Shown: positions 1-31,859 of the stretch, one piece after another
Layout: the number at the start of each line of letters is the position of its first letter
Position numbering within the stretch: the stretch's first letter is position 1
Source of the DNA: Plazaster borealis
Taxonomy: Eukaryota; Echinodermata; Asteroidea; Forcipulatida; Labidiasteridae
NCBI GenBank assembly: GCA_021014325.1
Contig: CM037471.1
Coordinates: forward strand, 15,823,501 to 15,887,500
Reading direction: 5' to 3'
Length of the DNA stretch: 64,000 bases
Notes under the pieces: generated by a model
Database searches by the model: none
What the model saw: only the letters and a program-made list of their open reading frames with translations
What the model was told of the DNA's origin: nothing
Position numbers and translations under genes: made by a program

Positions 1-1060
1 AATTAAAAGGGTTGCTAAGGTTAGTTAAATACATATTCTATTTTTGTATTATTTATTAGCCCAATCTTTCGACTGGGCAGGAAAAAATTAGTCTATAGAC
101 TCATTAAGTTGTTCCTCTGCACGGAAATCTTTAGTAAAAGGCGAAAGATTTATGCGAATGCAGTGAAACCAGAGTGTAGAATGAAGGTTTCACCAGGGTA
201 GCCTTTCTCTGCATGTGTACTGTACTTCATGGCGTGAAACAAAATCAGTAAACAAAACTTTTGTAAAAGATTTTTATTTTTTATGAAAATTTATTCTATT
301 GCAATGATTGTATTTTTCTCAATCTAAAAAGCTGTTTAAAATACAATTATATCAAATAAGTTTGAAGAAACTAACAAAAGAGTAGTTATTTAAGTATGAG
401 TGAATATGTTAGTGTGTACTTTGAATATTCATGAGGAATTTGGTCAAGTAGGCCGAGCCTGGACTGGTTCCAGGCAGCTACTTGTATATGTGCGCTCAGG
501 AGATCCTTGAGCAAGGGCAAGAATACAAGTATTGTACATGTACAACAATGCCCAGTGTTTGGGTTTAAGTGGGCAATTGTCATGGACTGTACCATTCCTT
601 TTTAAGGTATTCAAGGTTTTGGTTTGTTCTGATTGTTATGATGAGACCATTGAGAAACAAAAACTGATTAGAACTGAGCCTGATTAAATTAAGCTGCTTG
701 AGCACAAAAAGTATATAACCACAATAAAATGATGCTTACTAAAACAATGTTACCAGCCAAAATACCATGCAACATGTGCCATCTTTGACTGGTATCCTGC
801 TGTTTTTTTGTTAAGCAGAAGATTGTTAAGCAGTATTCTGTCACTTGGCTCCACAACGAATCCACTCAACTCTAATTAAATAAAACTATAGTTGCATTTT
901 TTTTTGGAGTGTGACAAACTAAAGGCTTTGTTTTATGCATCACCCTTGCATAGTTCAGCTCTCCAAACAAAGCACACTACAACATCAAAAAAAGAAACAG
1001 TATTCCGTTTTGTAAATATAAGTTCAATGACCTTTTTTGAATGAACCTTCTCTCCTACAG

Positions 1061-20135
<19,075 letters not shown>

Positions 20136-20937
20136 CATCTTTGATGGTTGAGTGTTTCTTGTGGATGTATTTTAAAACTTAAATCAAGTAGCGAAAGTAT
20201 ACTTAGTTTTTTAGAACTTGTTTTTGCCGGAAGTTTTTCTAGAATTGTGTGAGCTTTGACTGCCGTCAGATTAAATTATATGAAATTTTAATTTTGATGT
20301 AAATTTTATCATCAAGTTATGGTCAGTTTCTGAATTTTGTTTCCTTTCATTTCTGTGTTGCATAATAGACAATCCTATTTGATTGATAAACGTCAGTTAT
20401 TATTGAAACAGTGGGGAAGCCCATGCATGATGTTATGCTGTGGCAAGCACTTCATGTTTCCTTTTTATGCTTTTTGTTATAATTGTTTTGTTTTTTAAAT
20501 TAGCCTTTTAAACTTCACTATCTCCAAAAGCTTAATATTTAGGAGCAAACATTCCTATTATTACTTATTAATAATACCAGTTTCCCAGTGTTTTAACAAA
20601 AGAACAGCACATTGAGCGATGTTTTTTGTGTTTCTGTATAAGCTTATAAAAGTTGCCAAGCTTGTCAACTTTCTTTCTCAACGATGAGCTCATTTTGTGC
20701 AGATATTCATGGTTGTAATTGGTATCATTCTGAAATGTTGTGTTGTGTTTTCCTAATGCTGCACCATGTATTTATACTAGTGGATCCTCTTTCTGGTGTT
20801 TTTTCCTACCCATGTTCATATCTCTCCTCCAATGAACCCCATCTAATGACCTGTCTTAAGATGGCAGAGAGTTTAACAAAAATGTTTATCTGCTCAAAAA
20901 TGGTGCTGATAGGCAGAACTGTTTATAACAATGTGCC
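20136..20937 (+). other. 3' flank/UTR of the KCP-like gene
   Basis: AT-rich, without exons. An ATTAAA at 20270-20275 is the nearest polyadenylation-type signal, about 135 bp after the stop. The 3' end is not otherwise defined. Confidence 0.45.
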
Positions 20938-20983
20938 GTGAATGTTTTAAAAATTACATTTTCAAATATATATATATATATTT

Positions 20984-21300
20984 TCGGGCTGACGTCCACA
21001 ACCTTCAAGGCGAGACTGGCGAACCACAAGAGGTCATTCAGATCCGATAGCATGAGGGCACAAACAGAGCTAAGTAAACATATATGGGACTTAAAGGACG
21101 AGGGGAAAGACTATGAAATTAGATGGGACATTGTTCACAAAGCACTGCCATACTCTAACGTAAACAAGAGATGTAATTTGTGTATAGCAGAGAAGTACAT
21201 AATCATTTGTAGGCCAGACCTAGGTACACTGAATAAGAAAAGCGAAATCGTCTCAAAGTGCCGGCATCGAGACAGATGTGTTCTTACTTCAGTGACGTAA
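20984..21300 (+). pseudogene. Penelope-like retroelement fragment, GIY-YIG endonuclease C-terminus
   Basis: An open frame after a (TA)n stretch reads FGLTSTTFKARLANH, ELSKHIWDLKD, RWDIVHKA, KRCNLCIAEKYIIIC and LNKKSE. This is the GIY-YIG nuclease end seen in Penelope-like elements, with the catalytic-type Arg and Glu kept. The tyrosines and reverse transcriptase are missing, so it is a 5'-truncated, dead copy. TAA at 21298-21300. Confidence 0.8.
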
Positions 21301-22800
21301 ACGCGTACTAACTTCAATGACGTAGCACGCGTCACGCTTGCGCGCGCTTTATAATTCGAAATAAGGTAAGATGCTACTTGTATTCTATTTTCGTCATTCT
21401 GCTGATGAGTGCCTTATGGTACGAAACAGTCTGTCCAGAAGAGAGATATGCCAGAGTTTGTTTAACTCATATTCTGAATTTATTACATATATATTTTATA
21501 TATATTTTTAAACAGATCAGTCATTTCAACCTATCATTCATTTCAACCAATCAAAGTATTTGTTAAAGGTAAAGCTTTTTGAAACTGCTTACAATCAATG
21601 AGTATATTGCACAATTTGTGTGTATAATTCGAAATATAAACCTAATTGGATTTCTGAAGTAGGATAAACTAGCACTACATCTCCATAAAATGAAATATCA
21701 TTTAACATACTTTGAATATTCATATGCCACTGGACATATTTAACCATAACTCGAACTCTCTTTCGTTAAAAAACCCCAGTATATATTTTGTATCTTTCAT
21801 TCCACTTTCCACATAGATAAGAATTTGTATTCCTCTCATGTATTGATTTGAAATATGTTGTGTTACTTATTTGATAAAACCAACATGGTGCTACATTTTC
21901 GTTTATAGTACTTATAATATTTGCTGCATCTTAGAGCAGTCAGGAAAGGAAGTTATAGTTATTATTTGTAGTTTATATTTTCCATTGATTGAATAAAAAA
22001 GGGGAATCCTTTCATGAAATTGTTCAAATTGTGAAGATCGAAAAGATGTAATATTAAGTTTCAAGATTTATAGGGTATTGTATTAGGGTATCAACATGCC
22101 GTGTCGTACTATATCTTGGTAAAGAAACATAATCGAAAATTAAATACAATCACTTAGTTCAAATCATGAAAATACCTCTTGTACAATCATACAAACAATC
22201 TGATGATGATGATTACTCTTTATGATATTGTCACAATTTATGAAAAATTGATTAATATGTTCTTGGAAATGCATATTTATTCTCAGTAAACCCAGAGTGC
22301 TTGAATTTGATTAGGAATTAAACAGTATTATAATATATTCTTTTGATATTAAAAGGTAGAGTCGTTGTTGTTGTTTTTGTCAGCGTAGTGCTGATTTATA
22401 ATCAAAATGATCAAGAAAGATACAATAAAAGTCACTTGTGAAAGTTTTAGTTCAAAGTAGTGCCAGCTTATTGAGAAAACAGAAAAACACTGTCGACCAC
22501 GGAATTTTCATCAAGAAAGTCAAATCCATCAAAGTTTAGCGAGGTACCAACCACATCTGTGGCCGTATTGAGGGTCAGTATTCAAACGGACACCACGGAA
22601 TTAAAAAAAAAATTCCAAAATATTTTTCAAATAATTTTCCGGATAAAAATTACACATTTTTGTCGTGGTCATTACCATAGTATGGCCCTGCCTCTAAGTG
22701 ACCCAGCCATTAGGATTATACTTTCTAGTTTACTTTTTCAACTGTTTTCCCAAGTGATTTCCATTCAGTTAAAACGGAAATTATTTTTGTACAGGGTTTC
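21301..22800. other. AT-rich intergenic stretch
   Basis: No exon, RNA gene or clear repeat recognised. The first ~60 bp (acgcgtcacgcttgcgcgcg) probably continues the Penelope-like remnant. Confidence 0.5.
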
Positions 22801-23469
22801 TTAAAGGCATCGTACACGTTTGGTAATGACTCCGAAAATGTATGGCAATAAAAACTTACTTGGTAAGAAGTACAGCAGCTTTGGATAGTATAATGCATTT
22901 TGAGAGACTTTTTACTTCGAAGGACTGCGGTTATGGAAAAATATATCACTTTTTATCACCCAAATAGTTTGAATATTGAGAAGCGTTACGGTTACGCTTC
23001 ACAGAGTGTGTATTCCAATGCAGATTATTCTTCCTGCGTCGACATAACCGCTCCAGATTTTCGGCAATGTCTCAAAAACGCTACCACCTTTTGAAATGAA
23101 ATTTTCACAGGTTAGTGTTTTTTTTTAGTACTGCCTGTTTAAAAATTAGCCACAAGTGTGTGTGGTGTAGTTCCACCCCCCCCCCCCCAGGCGGGATATA
23201 TTACTTTTTCATCCTATGCCACTCACATTTTTTCTTTCTGCCAAAATGAATCTTTCATGTATGTCACTTGTAATTGGTTAGATTTGCAATAATAACATAG
23301 CATTTGAAACCTGATTTGCCAATTTGTCCGGGATAATACGACAGTAAGCTTGAATTTGAGAAACGATCTTAGTACCCACTATGTTTTTAATGAATATGCA
23401 TGAAACTAGATGCAGCGACCAGATCCAAACGTGAGATTTGTGGTATTACAATTTTCTTTGAGTAAAATT

Positions 23470-23870
23470 AGAAGATTGATATGGATCAAAAGTGCTTAAA
23501 AAGTGTGTCTATTTCTCTGTTTTAGGCACACAGAGGCTTGATTGTTCACCCCTCAAAAGGCCAAAAGCTCGGAGCTTCCGGGGCTTCGCCCCTGGACCCC
23601 CATCTGGGCTTCACCCCTAGACCCTACCATCTATGTTACAGGAAAATTTCGCAGTAAATTTAGAAGAGCGAAATGGATCAGAAGTGCTTAAAAACTGTGT
23701 CTATTTCTCTGTTTAGGCACACAGAGGCTTTTTTGTCACCCCTCAAAAGGCCTAAAGCTCAGAGCTTCCGGGGGCTTTGCCCCCCTGGACCCCCATCGGG
23801 GCTTCAACCCTGGACCCCCATTGATGTTACAGAAAAATTTCCAGTAAATTTAGAAGATTGATATGGATCT
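23470..23870. repeat. Two tandem copies of a ~197-bp unit
   Basis: Unit 1 from about 23470 and unit 2 from about 23667 share tctatttctctgtt, cacccctcaaaaggcc, agcttccgg and acccccat. They differ at scattered bases. They lie inside the sequence that interrupts MITE B. Confidence 0.85.
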
Positions 23871-24278
23871 GAATTAAAGTTCGTCTATTTCTCTGTTTTT
23901 GGTTAATTATATTGAAAATTGCACTATCATATCGTTTGTCTCACCATGGAGGAAGGATCCTCCTCACCCAACACTTTTTTGTCCCTGAATAAATATTAAT
24001 GGCAGCCTGCATTTTGAATTTATAACTCAGGATGGCTGATTCAATTACTCTCAACTCGAAAATGTTGTTTAAATAATTATCTTGCTGAAACAAAATTGGT
24101 TAAAGTGGTCAGATATTGCATGAGATCGCACCACAGAGCATAGAATCCTAACTGTTTCGGAGCATTAAAGCTGGCCCCGGAACCAATGCCGTTAGGGCTT
24201 CGCGTTACGCGCTCTCAGGCGCCACAAATTGCATTCACCATTTGATGCTTGGTACATTTTCACGCCCCCCCCCCGTTT

Positions 24279-24301
24279 GGAAAATCCTGGATCCGCCCCT
24301 G
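24279..24301 (-). mobile_element. hAT-like terminal inverted repeat
   Basis: On the minus strand this reads caggggcggatccaggattt, a hAT-type end. Only this end was recognised; a related end (caggggctgctccagg) lies at 62675. Confidence 0.5.
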
Positions 24302-24834
24302 ATATCTACAACTATAGGGTTGAAACAAACAATAGGCTCCAATATTACCAAACGTGTACGATGCCTTTAACAACTTGATCTCGTGGCACTCATTGTCAGA
24401 TTCCTTATAACTGATGCATACTGATGGTTACAGGTGCACTTTATGCAAACAGGGAACCCACCAATTATCTAAGTCAATGGTTATTGTTTTTATCCATGAG
24501 GCTTGTTATCTACCATGATAAACTAAACTGTATGTATATGCATATATAACGATAGAATGGTGTTGGGAAACACAAAATGGCACTAAATCAATGGACATCT
24601 GCGTCCTTCAAAAACCATAACAACTCGGTTGTAATATACACACCACCACCTCGAGGTGTCAAGCCCCTTGTATGTTGGGAGAAATCGTTACCCCATACCA
24701 TGCCCGTACCAACGAGAATGCAAACAAAATTTACCTGCGGCAGTGGTTTTTGTTCACATTGTCTCAAGCTGGCCTTACGGTTAGTCATCCTCGTATTCAC
24801 AGACATACAAGACGCGGAACATTGTCACTATACA

Positions 24835-24963
24835 ATGACCGGGAAAAAGTTGGTGTTCGTAGTTGTGCTTCTGTGCCTGAGCATGCGATGTGAACCCAGG
24901 TGCACTGCTGGGGAGTGCCCGCTGCAAGGATGGGTGAAATTCGGTGTCCACTCGTGCCTTAAG
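24835..24963 (+). CDS. C-type-lectin-like exon 1
   Basis: 129 nt from ATG 24835 to donor AAG|gtaaaa. Signal peptide, a Cys-rich linker and the first CTLD cysteine pair. Confidence 0.8.
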
Positions 24964-27034
24964 GTAAAAATTGCGTTAACATCGGCCTACATCGTTTAAA
25001 ATCATAGCGTCCTATTTGAATGTTTTTGTAGATGTAGGCTATGACAATTGCTGCATTGCCCACTATTAGATTTTTTGTGCATCTTACAAATGCTGTCAAA
25101 ATACAAGAAAAACACTAGGGAGCGCAGATCTCCGCCATTAGAGCAGTAGGGGATGGTACTGAGACATTACACACTAATGGTGAATGCCGGAAATGCTCAT
25201 AATGTGCCCGAGTCTCTCTTTGGTTTGAAGAAACGCGTTTTATATTCTTTTATTTCTTTTCCTTTGTTTATTCTTCTCCACAAATTTCTTGATCGACAAA
25301 ACCATTGGGATTTCTTTAGAATGTCATCCATTAATTGAACTTCCGATTTGGACAGGAAGCAAGGTCAAATTGGGTCACCACTGTACATTAAAACTTTGCA
25401 TACATTGAATTCTCCCATTATGGTACAGATATTTAAATCATAACAGCTTTCTTGACATAAATCAAATTTGATGACGTCATTTATATTATTTGGAAAGGCA
25501 GACAATAATGTCGTTTCACAAGCAGAAACTGTCATTTCAGAATTTCTTTCACATTGGCTGCAGACCTCAAAATTAGGCCCAGCAATATGTTTTTATTTAG
25601 ACCTCTACCAGAAGACAATGTCGATGCAGTTATTTTCTGTTAAGTTTTTAAAGACCTCTCAAATGACGTATTGATTGTGGAAAAAGCTTATATGAAGATC
25701 AGGAGATACGATGTTTTGAAATAATGCTTTGAATGAATGTAATTTGATACCTGATGATTTCATCATCTCCCATTTATTTGTTCAATCATTGGTCATTGGT
25801 CCTTAGTATTTCCACTCGTTGAAATCACAGTTGCGTTTATGCCGATACACTAAAAGACCAAACGGACATGACATTGTGCCTGTCTGTCTGATCGATCGAT
25901 CGACAGACAGACAGACAGACATACCCATAAAGAGTGACATTCCACAGGTTGTGACTATGATCCCTTTTCTTTAATCTTTTCAGTTTTAAACATTGTGGGC
26001 ATGACCCCACAATGCGAGAAAAGCCCACAAGCACAGTTCCTACTTACAACTAGCCCCTCAATGTAGCTCTCGTACGCCCAGACAGACACACAGATATAGA
26101 CAGACAAGTTCCTACCTATACATAGTCCCACAATGTCGCTCTTGTAAGCAGAGACAGACAGCCTGATGGAAAGACATTTAAAAAATCAACAACAATAGCA
26201 ACAACTACAACAACAACAGAAAGATAAACGAATGCAAACACATTACCTCTCTGGCGGGAGGTTTGCCTACAAACAAAATTCGTATTTTTTTAGAATAAAG
26301 ATAGTCGGAACGAATTATTGTTTCAGACAAAATCAATGCCTTTTGAAGCGATTTACACTCTAACAATTCCCGGGTCATTGACCCGGATTCCGGGTTAAAA
26401 GGTTCGGGTGCCGTTTCAATCAGTATGACCCGGATACTGTGCCAAACTGACCGAAAACTATGTCAAACTGATGGAGAACCTAAGTGAAATTTCCATTTGA
26501 ACCAGGAGGTCTGACCCAGCAATGGGTCAGACCTCCTGGAACTTCAACCCAGCATGTTTCTGGTAAAGTACGGTATTCAAGTTCAGGCTATAGAAGAACT
26601 TTTTGTAGAATTGCGTTTTTATTACTTTTTGTTTATTTCGATAACTCACAAAAAATATCCTCCAACAGACTTACCCCACCTTGAAGAAAAATTGGGCGGA
26701 AGCAGAAGCCATCTGTCGGGTGATGGGGAGGGGGTCACACCTGGTCCGAATCAGCAGTAACGACGAGAATCTGGCTATCGGACACGAATTGAAGAAGAGT
26801 GACGGCGTATTGTTCTGGATTGGACTAAATGATATTGAGCAAGAAATGAACAGGACCTGGGTTGGGCACCAGTACGAAGAGAACATGTTCAACAAAATAA
26901 ACAGTTGGTACGATTTCGAAAGCCGAGAGTATAATTGTGGAGTTTATAGTAAAATCGGTCCCGGGACCTGGGCTATTAAAGACTGTAATGATAAACATGG
27001 TTTTGTTTGCCAGCAGCCCCTTGCTCAGTTGTAG
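24835..27034 (+). CDS. Secreted C-type-lectin-like protein, two exons
   Basis: Exon 1 (24835-24963) starts at MTGKKLVFVVVLLCLS, a good signal peptide, and runs to the CPLQGWVKFGVHSCLK opening of a C-type lectin domain. Exon 2 (26669-27034) continues in phase 0 with WAEAEAIC, SHLVRI, FWIGLND, W-AIKDC and HGFVC, ending in TAG. The protein is 164 aa, one domain, with no membrane segment after the signal. The EPN/QPD sugar-binding loop is missing (SWYDFESREYNCG occupies the region) and WND is replaced by IKDCND. Canonical calcium-dependent sugar binding is therefore doubtful. Such small lectins in invertebrates act in immunity or as matrix/antifreeze-type proteins; the exact role is unknown. An in-frame upstream ATG at 24577 exists but lacks a signal peptide. 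Confidence 0.85.
24964..26668. other. Lectin intron
   Basis: Non-coding. It contains a palindromic (GTCT/AGAC)n-GATCGATC microsatellite near 25878-25922, cagacaga runs to 26160, and ccgggtcattgacccgg and related small inverted repeats at 26370-26540. Confidence 0.7.
26502..26539. repeat. Hairpin, 17-bp arms, gcaa loop
   Basis: ccaggaggtctgaccca and its exact reverse complement, about 130 bp before the lectin acceptor. Confidence 0.92.
26669..27034 (+). CDS. C-type-lectin-like exon 2
   Basis: Acceptor tcctccaacag, phase 0; 121 codons plus TAG at 27032-27034. Holds the core CTLD with the WIGL motif and the last cysteines. Confidence 0.85.
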   Translation, partial: TYPTLKKNWAEAEAICRVMGRGSHLVRISSNDENLAIGHELKKSDGVLFWIGLNDIEQEMNRTWVGHQYEENMFNKINSWYDFESREYNCGVYSKIGPGTWAIKDCNDKHGFVCQQPLAQL

Positions 27035-28355
27035 TCAAAGTAAGATTAACACTCGGTTGCAGAATTGCTGAGTTGTAAACATTATTCATAACTAATAGAT
27101 GCCTCACGTGAATTCGGTAAATTCTAAGTATAGCTTATACCGGTACTTTATATCATGTGCCTTTTTAAATTAAAAGCGCAAAAGAAACCTATTGTGAAAT
27201 GTTATTGCAGTGGGTATCTTTTGCACTCGTAATTTGTTTTTAAAATTATCATTCGGAAAGTATGCCCAAACTCGATTTCAGTAAATACGCCATACAACAT
27301 GACAAATTCGCGTCATGATGGTTTAGTCTCTGACAGAGTCTAACAGTGATTTGACTTTTCTTTTTCAAATCCCGCCCTATAGTAGCTTGAAGTATACACA
27401 AATATCGGTGTGAGGACAAGGTCAAAATAAGTTTTGTGATGTACCGATTTTCCAATAAAGAAAATCAAAAGTCTTTAACCTCACGTTAAAATTGCGTAAA
27501 ACGCCATTGCATTATTTTGATACTCCTTCAAAGCGAAATTTAAAACATAAAGTTAATGGACGTCAACACTCAATTGGGTTTGTACGTTCCAAGGAAGAAA
27601 TTGTCGTCAGTCAAAAAGCCAAATTCAACTCCGTTTTGATTGAGTTTCATGGCAAGTCAGGAATGGCCCCAAAATTCCACGTATCATAAAAGTACAAGCT
27701 GGCCCATTTGTTTGTAATGTGATGTCATTGGATGTTTTGGGATGTTGACAAAATTCACACTGGAAGGGTATCAAAAACATGCAGTGGCATTTTAGATCGT
27801 TTGAAAGTGAGGTAAGAGACTTTCCATTTTCTTTCCACTTTCTTAAGGACTCTATCTATATAGACCATCTAACCTTTGTTTACAAAAAGAGTTACCTTTT
27901 TCATTCCAGGGCCTTTCTGGCAGGAAGATCATACTACACTGGCCGAATAGGAAAGTTGACATTATTTTGTGTCATATTATTTTACACATAAAATGAAGAG
28001 TTATTAACAACTGATGAACTGAACAAGTTTGAGATGTGCCCCCCTTTCTTCATATTATCAGAAGTTGATATTATCGGGCTGTGCAATCTCTACAAAATGC
28101 AAGATGTTATGTCTTTTTTTCCACTGGGCTGTATGCTCTGTGGCTCTTTTGTAATTGTGATGTCACAGGTTACATGGTCTATTGGGAAATATTACATTAC
28201 AAAATTGAATTCGACCTTTAGAGCCCTCTGTTCTTAGGTTGCGTCCGAACAAGTGACTCTGCCTTCGCATATGTAAGTAGTTCACACAATTTTGATGCAT
28301 GCAAGACAATCGAAACTATGAAGAGTGGACCAATTTGGCGTTTTTCTACAGTGCT
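27035..28355. other. Intergenic, 3' flank of lectin gene
   Basis: ATTAAA at 27169-27174 and AATAAA at 27454-27459 are possible polyadenylation signals. No other gene or repeat recognised. Confidence 0.5.
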
Positions 28356-28359
28356 TAAA

Positions 28360-28734
28360 GGCACTGTACACGTTTGGTAATTACTCAAAATATATATTAG
28401 CATAAAACTGACTTGGTAACGAGCAACAGAGAGCTGTTGATAGTATAAAACATTGAGAGAAAGGACTCCCTCTGAAGTAACGTAGTTTTTGAGAAAGAGG
28501 TAATTTCTCACTAAAATAATAAAAACTTCTTGCAAGAAGTTTTTATTCCTACATCTGAAAGCACACAAATTTGTACAACAAGGGTGTTTTTTCTTTCATC
28601 ATTTTCTTGCAACTTCGATGACCAATTGAGCCCAAATTTTCACAGGCTTGTTATTTTATGCATAAATTATGTTGGGATACACCGAATGAGAACACTGGTC
28701 TTTGACAATTACCAAACGTGTAACGATGTCTTTA
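28360..28734. mobile_element. MITE family A copy
   Basis: Ends ggcactgtacacgtttggta and accaaacgtgtaacgatgtc are inverted. The interior is the reverse of 6725-7094, including the perfect 30-bp palindrome at about 28516-28545. Left border ttaa at 28356-28359. Confidence 0.87.
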
Positions 28735-29194
28735 TTTAACCAGCTTTAAGTTGGTGTGTCTGTTAAATTTTGTATAAAAACAATTACATATTATTGTATC
28801 CATTTGAAGTTAATATAATGTAGGCGCTCCTATTGAGTATTTCAGGATGAGTTACAAGAATTTGTTGTAAAACTTCGCTTAGTTTCTGGTGGGCCTATAC
28901 ATGTACTCATTAAAGGGTCGTTCTCTACACAAGCGCAAATAACAGGATGGTGAATAGGAAACGAAAAGAAAAGATCAGATGTAGATGTGGGAGGAAAACC
29001 CCAAATGGGGAAAACCCATGCAAGCAGGTAAGGACTGAAAACCAAACATGCAAAGCTCCAGGGTTGATTTTACAAAGGGTTAAGATTGTTCTTAACTGCA
29101 AATTAATATTAATTACTAAGCAAAGTGTGATGTCACAATACAAATCACTCTGGTAATATTGACAAGTCATCTTAAGATGAATCTTAGTGCTTTG

Positions 29195-29290
29195 TGAAAT
29201 CAGCCTCTGGCAGGCCTGGGTGGGATTTGAACCGGGGACCACAGAGGTGAAAGGCAGGGAAAGAAACCACCGATCCATTTTGATGCCATA
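29195..29290 (-). mobile_element. tRNA-like SINE head, minus orientation
   Basis: Minus strand has ggttcaaatcccacccaggc as a B box. Its partner A-box region is diverged. Confidence 0.5.
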
Positions 29291-29299
29291 AAGTAATTC

Positions 29300-31855
29300 T
29301 ATATCACAACATACAATTAGTTTCACAGAGCATTGTACTGTTTGACAACATCTAGATGGAGGTGTGTCTTCATAATAAACGCTCATAATGTACAAGAATT
29401 AAAATCGATTGCAAAATATTATAAGGTATTATAGGTATTTTGTAAATTTATTTCTTGTTAAAAATGTTGTCAGTTTGCTCTAATTATTCCCAAGAGTGTG
29501 TAGACGATGAGAATGTGAACACCACCAAACCAAAATTGTACCAATTTATTACATCTATTGTCGTTCCTGTATAATAAAGTCGGCTGAAAGTTCATTATAG
29601 AAGTTATAGGCCATACGGAATAAATGAAAAAAATGCCTGGAAATGAGTTTCGTTCCGACCCCGTGAATCTACTTTTTAAATGTATATATAGTTAGTTGTA
29701 GACATATTAAACACTAGGCCTATACTTAAAGTTCTCCAAAAACTTTTGAGTCAAATTTGCACAACTTACAAAGTTTGCTAAAAACGTTGTTGGGCGCAAC
29801 TTTTGAAGTATGCACGCACACAAATAAAAATTGTGCGGCTGAGACACGAAATTGACACGAACTACGAAGTTAAGATCCAGCAGAACGCTACGTATAACCA
29901 TTATAACCTCTGGACGTACATTCTCCCATACGGCATCAGCGCCGTAGCCACGGGGGGGCCTGGGGGGGGGGGCACGTGCCCCCACAAATTTCCAGTGCCC
30001 CCCCCCAGGTGCCCCCCATGAAAAAATTGCAATAGTGCCCACACAAAAAGAAAGTAAAAAGAATGAAAACAAAACATTACAAAACAAAATACATCTGCTA
30101 TTTCGGACCTTATCATTGATCTCTATTATATTGACTGGATAGGACACGTCGGGCGCGTTTGTACACGTTCGATGATCCACGGTGCGGCACGCAGTGTAGT
30201 CGCTCTAGACGGTTCACAAGTGAAAACACGCACGCGCAGGGGACTTGCTCACGCATAAACGTACATGAAACCTAAAACAAAATGTCTGTGCCTATTTGTG
30301 GTAAAGTTTACGTAACGTCTAATGATCACCCCCTTAAAACAGAGGAGTTTGCTGGATAAAATACACATACGGAGAAATCTATTCCATTTCAGATATCGTA
30401 TATGCGATTAGGATCTTACAGTGATCAAACAGATCCGGCTAGAAGACAAAAGACTAGTGTTAAAAACAGTCAAAGTAGGATGGGTTACCCTAACCCGTGG
30501 GGGTTAGGACGTTTTTCGATTAGAATAAAAAAAAATCAACAACCTATAAAAAGTGTCTAGTTGTTACTATTGTTGAAGTACTACTTTCCACTTTGACATA
30601 AAAAAATACATCGTTTGTCTGATTAAATTTGTCCACGAAGTCTCTGAAAGTGTGCATGCGCCCGGAGTGATTCTGGAGGTGAGCCTCCTATTATCGTGGT
30701 AATCAGAAATAATTTTTTTAAATGAACTATCTCAACATTAAAGGAGCTAAATCCAAAGATAATATTCAAATATTTACTTAATACTGGGATTACGATGTTT
30801 AACTTCCCAGCAGATGGAATTTTTTTGTCTTTTAGGCATTTTAATTACCGAGTACCGACAATTTCCTTAGTCACCCCCCTGCGCTCAATTTTGGAACAAT
30901 CCGATGACGTATATTTCAAGCGCAAAGTAGTAATCCGCGCAAGTTAAAACATAATTGCGCAAGTTCGGAAATTGCGTGCATTCGCCTGCTACAAGTATTG
31001 TACTTGTGCAAGCATATCTGTAATTTGAGCGAGTTTTTTACTTTGTGTGTTAAACTTACATATTGAGGGCGCCCTTTGCAAAGATGCTGAATTTTTTAGC
31101 GTTTTTAGTTTCCTGTCCTTATTTGGACGCCAGACATTGGTTTACGTTTTTGAGGCGAAAATACGTACTTTCGATGTCAATTTTTTTTTTACCGTGGAAC
31201 AGGATCTGGGCACTGATATATCAATGCACAGAACAACATTTAAGGTAAAAATGTTAATGATATAATGGCACTTTTGACAGACATGGTCAGCGAAAATTCG
31301 TCCAGTCGGGAAAATAGCGTTTTTTTCAAGTTTTTTTAAATTTAAATCATTTCCGCAATAGTTCATTTTTTTGTTTTTACCAGATCGGTAAAGGATTCTT
31401 GGCTATCGATTCACCATATGAAAGTCGTCTATAGATAACGTTTTGACAACGAAAAAAGTGAATTTTCTGCTACCACGGTATTAGGAGTACCACGGTAATA
31501 TGAGGCTTGACATAACGTTAAGCAGATAATCAATACAGACTAAAACACTTACTTGGTGAATGGAAATTCAAATTTTCTGAACATCTGTGCGTGTGGCGTT
31601 CTGACACCCGACAACTGCGCAATAGTTCACCATTGTTGTGTGTGAACCTGTGGGTTTTATTTAGATTACTTTCACATCTTGTTATAAAACTGAGTAAAAA
31701 TGAGTCAATTTTGTTGCAAATAAATTTGCTCCGGCATGAAGCTTCATATTATGTTTGCGTTGTGGCGCGTGCAGAATGGTGTGACGACCCCGCGTTTCAA
31801 TGTTCAAATCATCTTGAAAATACGCGCGCGTTGACGCATGGCGGCGCAACGTGTC
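29300..31855. other. Intergenic, repeat remnants
   Basis: A hAT-like end (cagcgccgtagccacggggg) lies at 29937 with G/C runs to 30016. The rest is AT-rich sequence without supported exons. Confidence 0.5.
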
Positions 31856-31859
31856 CTAT

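Larger units (their letters stand above)
22801..24374. mobile_element. MITE family B copy, interrupted by about 1.18 kb
   Basis: The left end ttaaaggcatcgtacacgtt (22801) and right end accaaacgtgtacgatgcct (to 24370) are inverted repeats with a TTAA-type border. The interior matches the inverted copy at 58259-58600. The match breaks after ggttagtg (about 23118) and resumes at atatctacaac (24302), so 23119-24301 is an insertion. Confidence 0.75.

Noticed and set aside
23560..23840. gggcttcgcccc stem as a terminator or regulatory hairpin
   Set aside because: It is part of the tandem 197-bp repeat in a eukaryotic repeat insert.
28925..29395. 156-codon minus-strand open frame
   Set aside because: No recognisable motif, overlaps a SINE remnant, low-complexity end.
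29707..30180. 157-codon minus-strand open frame
   Set aside because: Crosses G/C runs and a hAT-like end; composition-driven.
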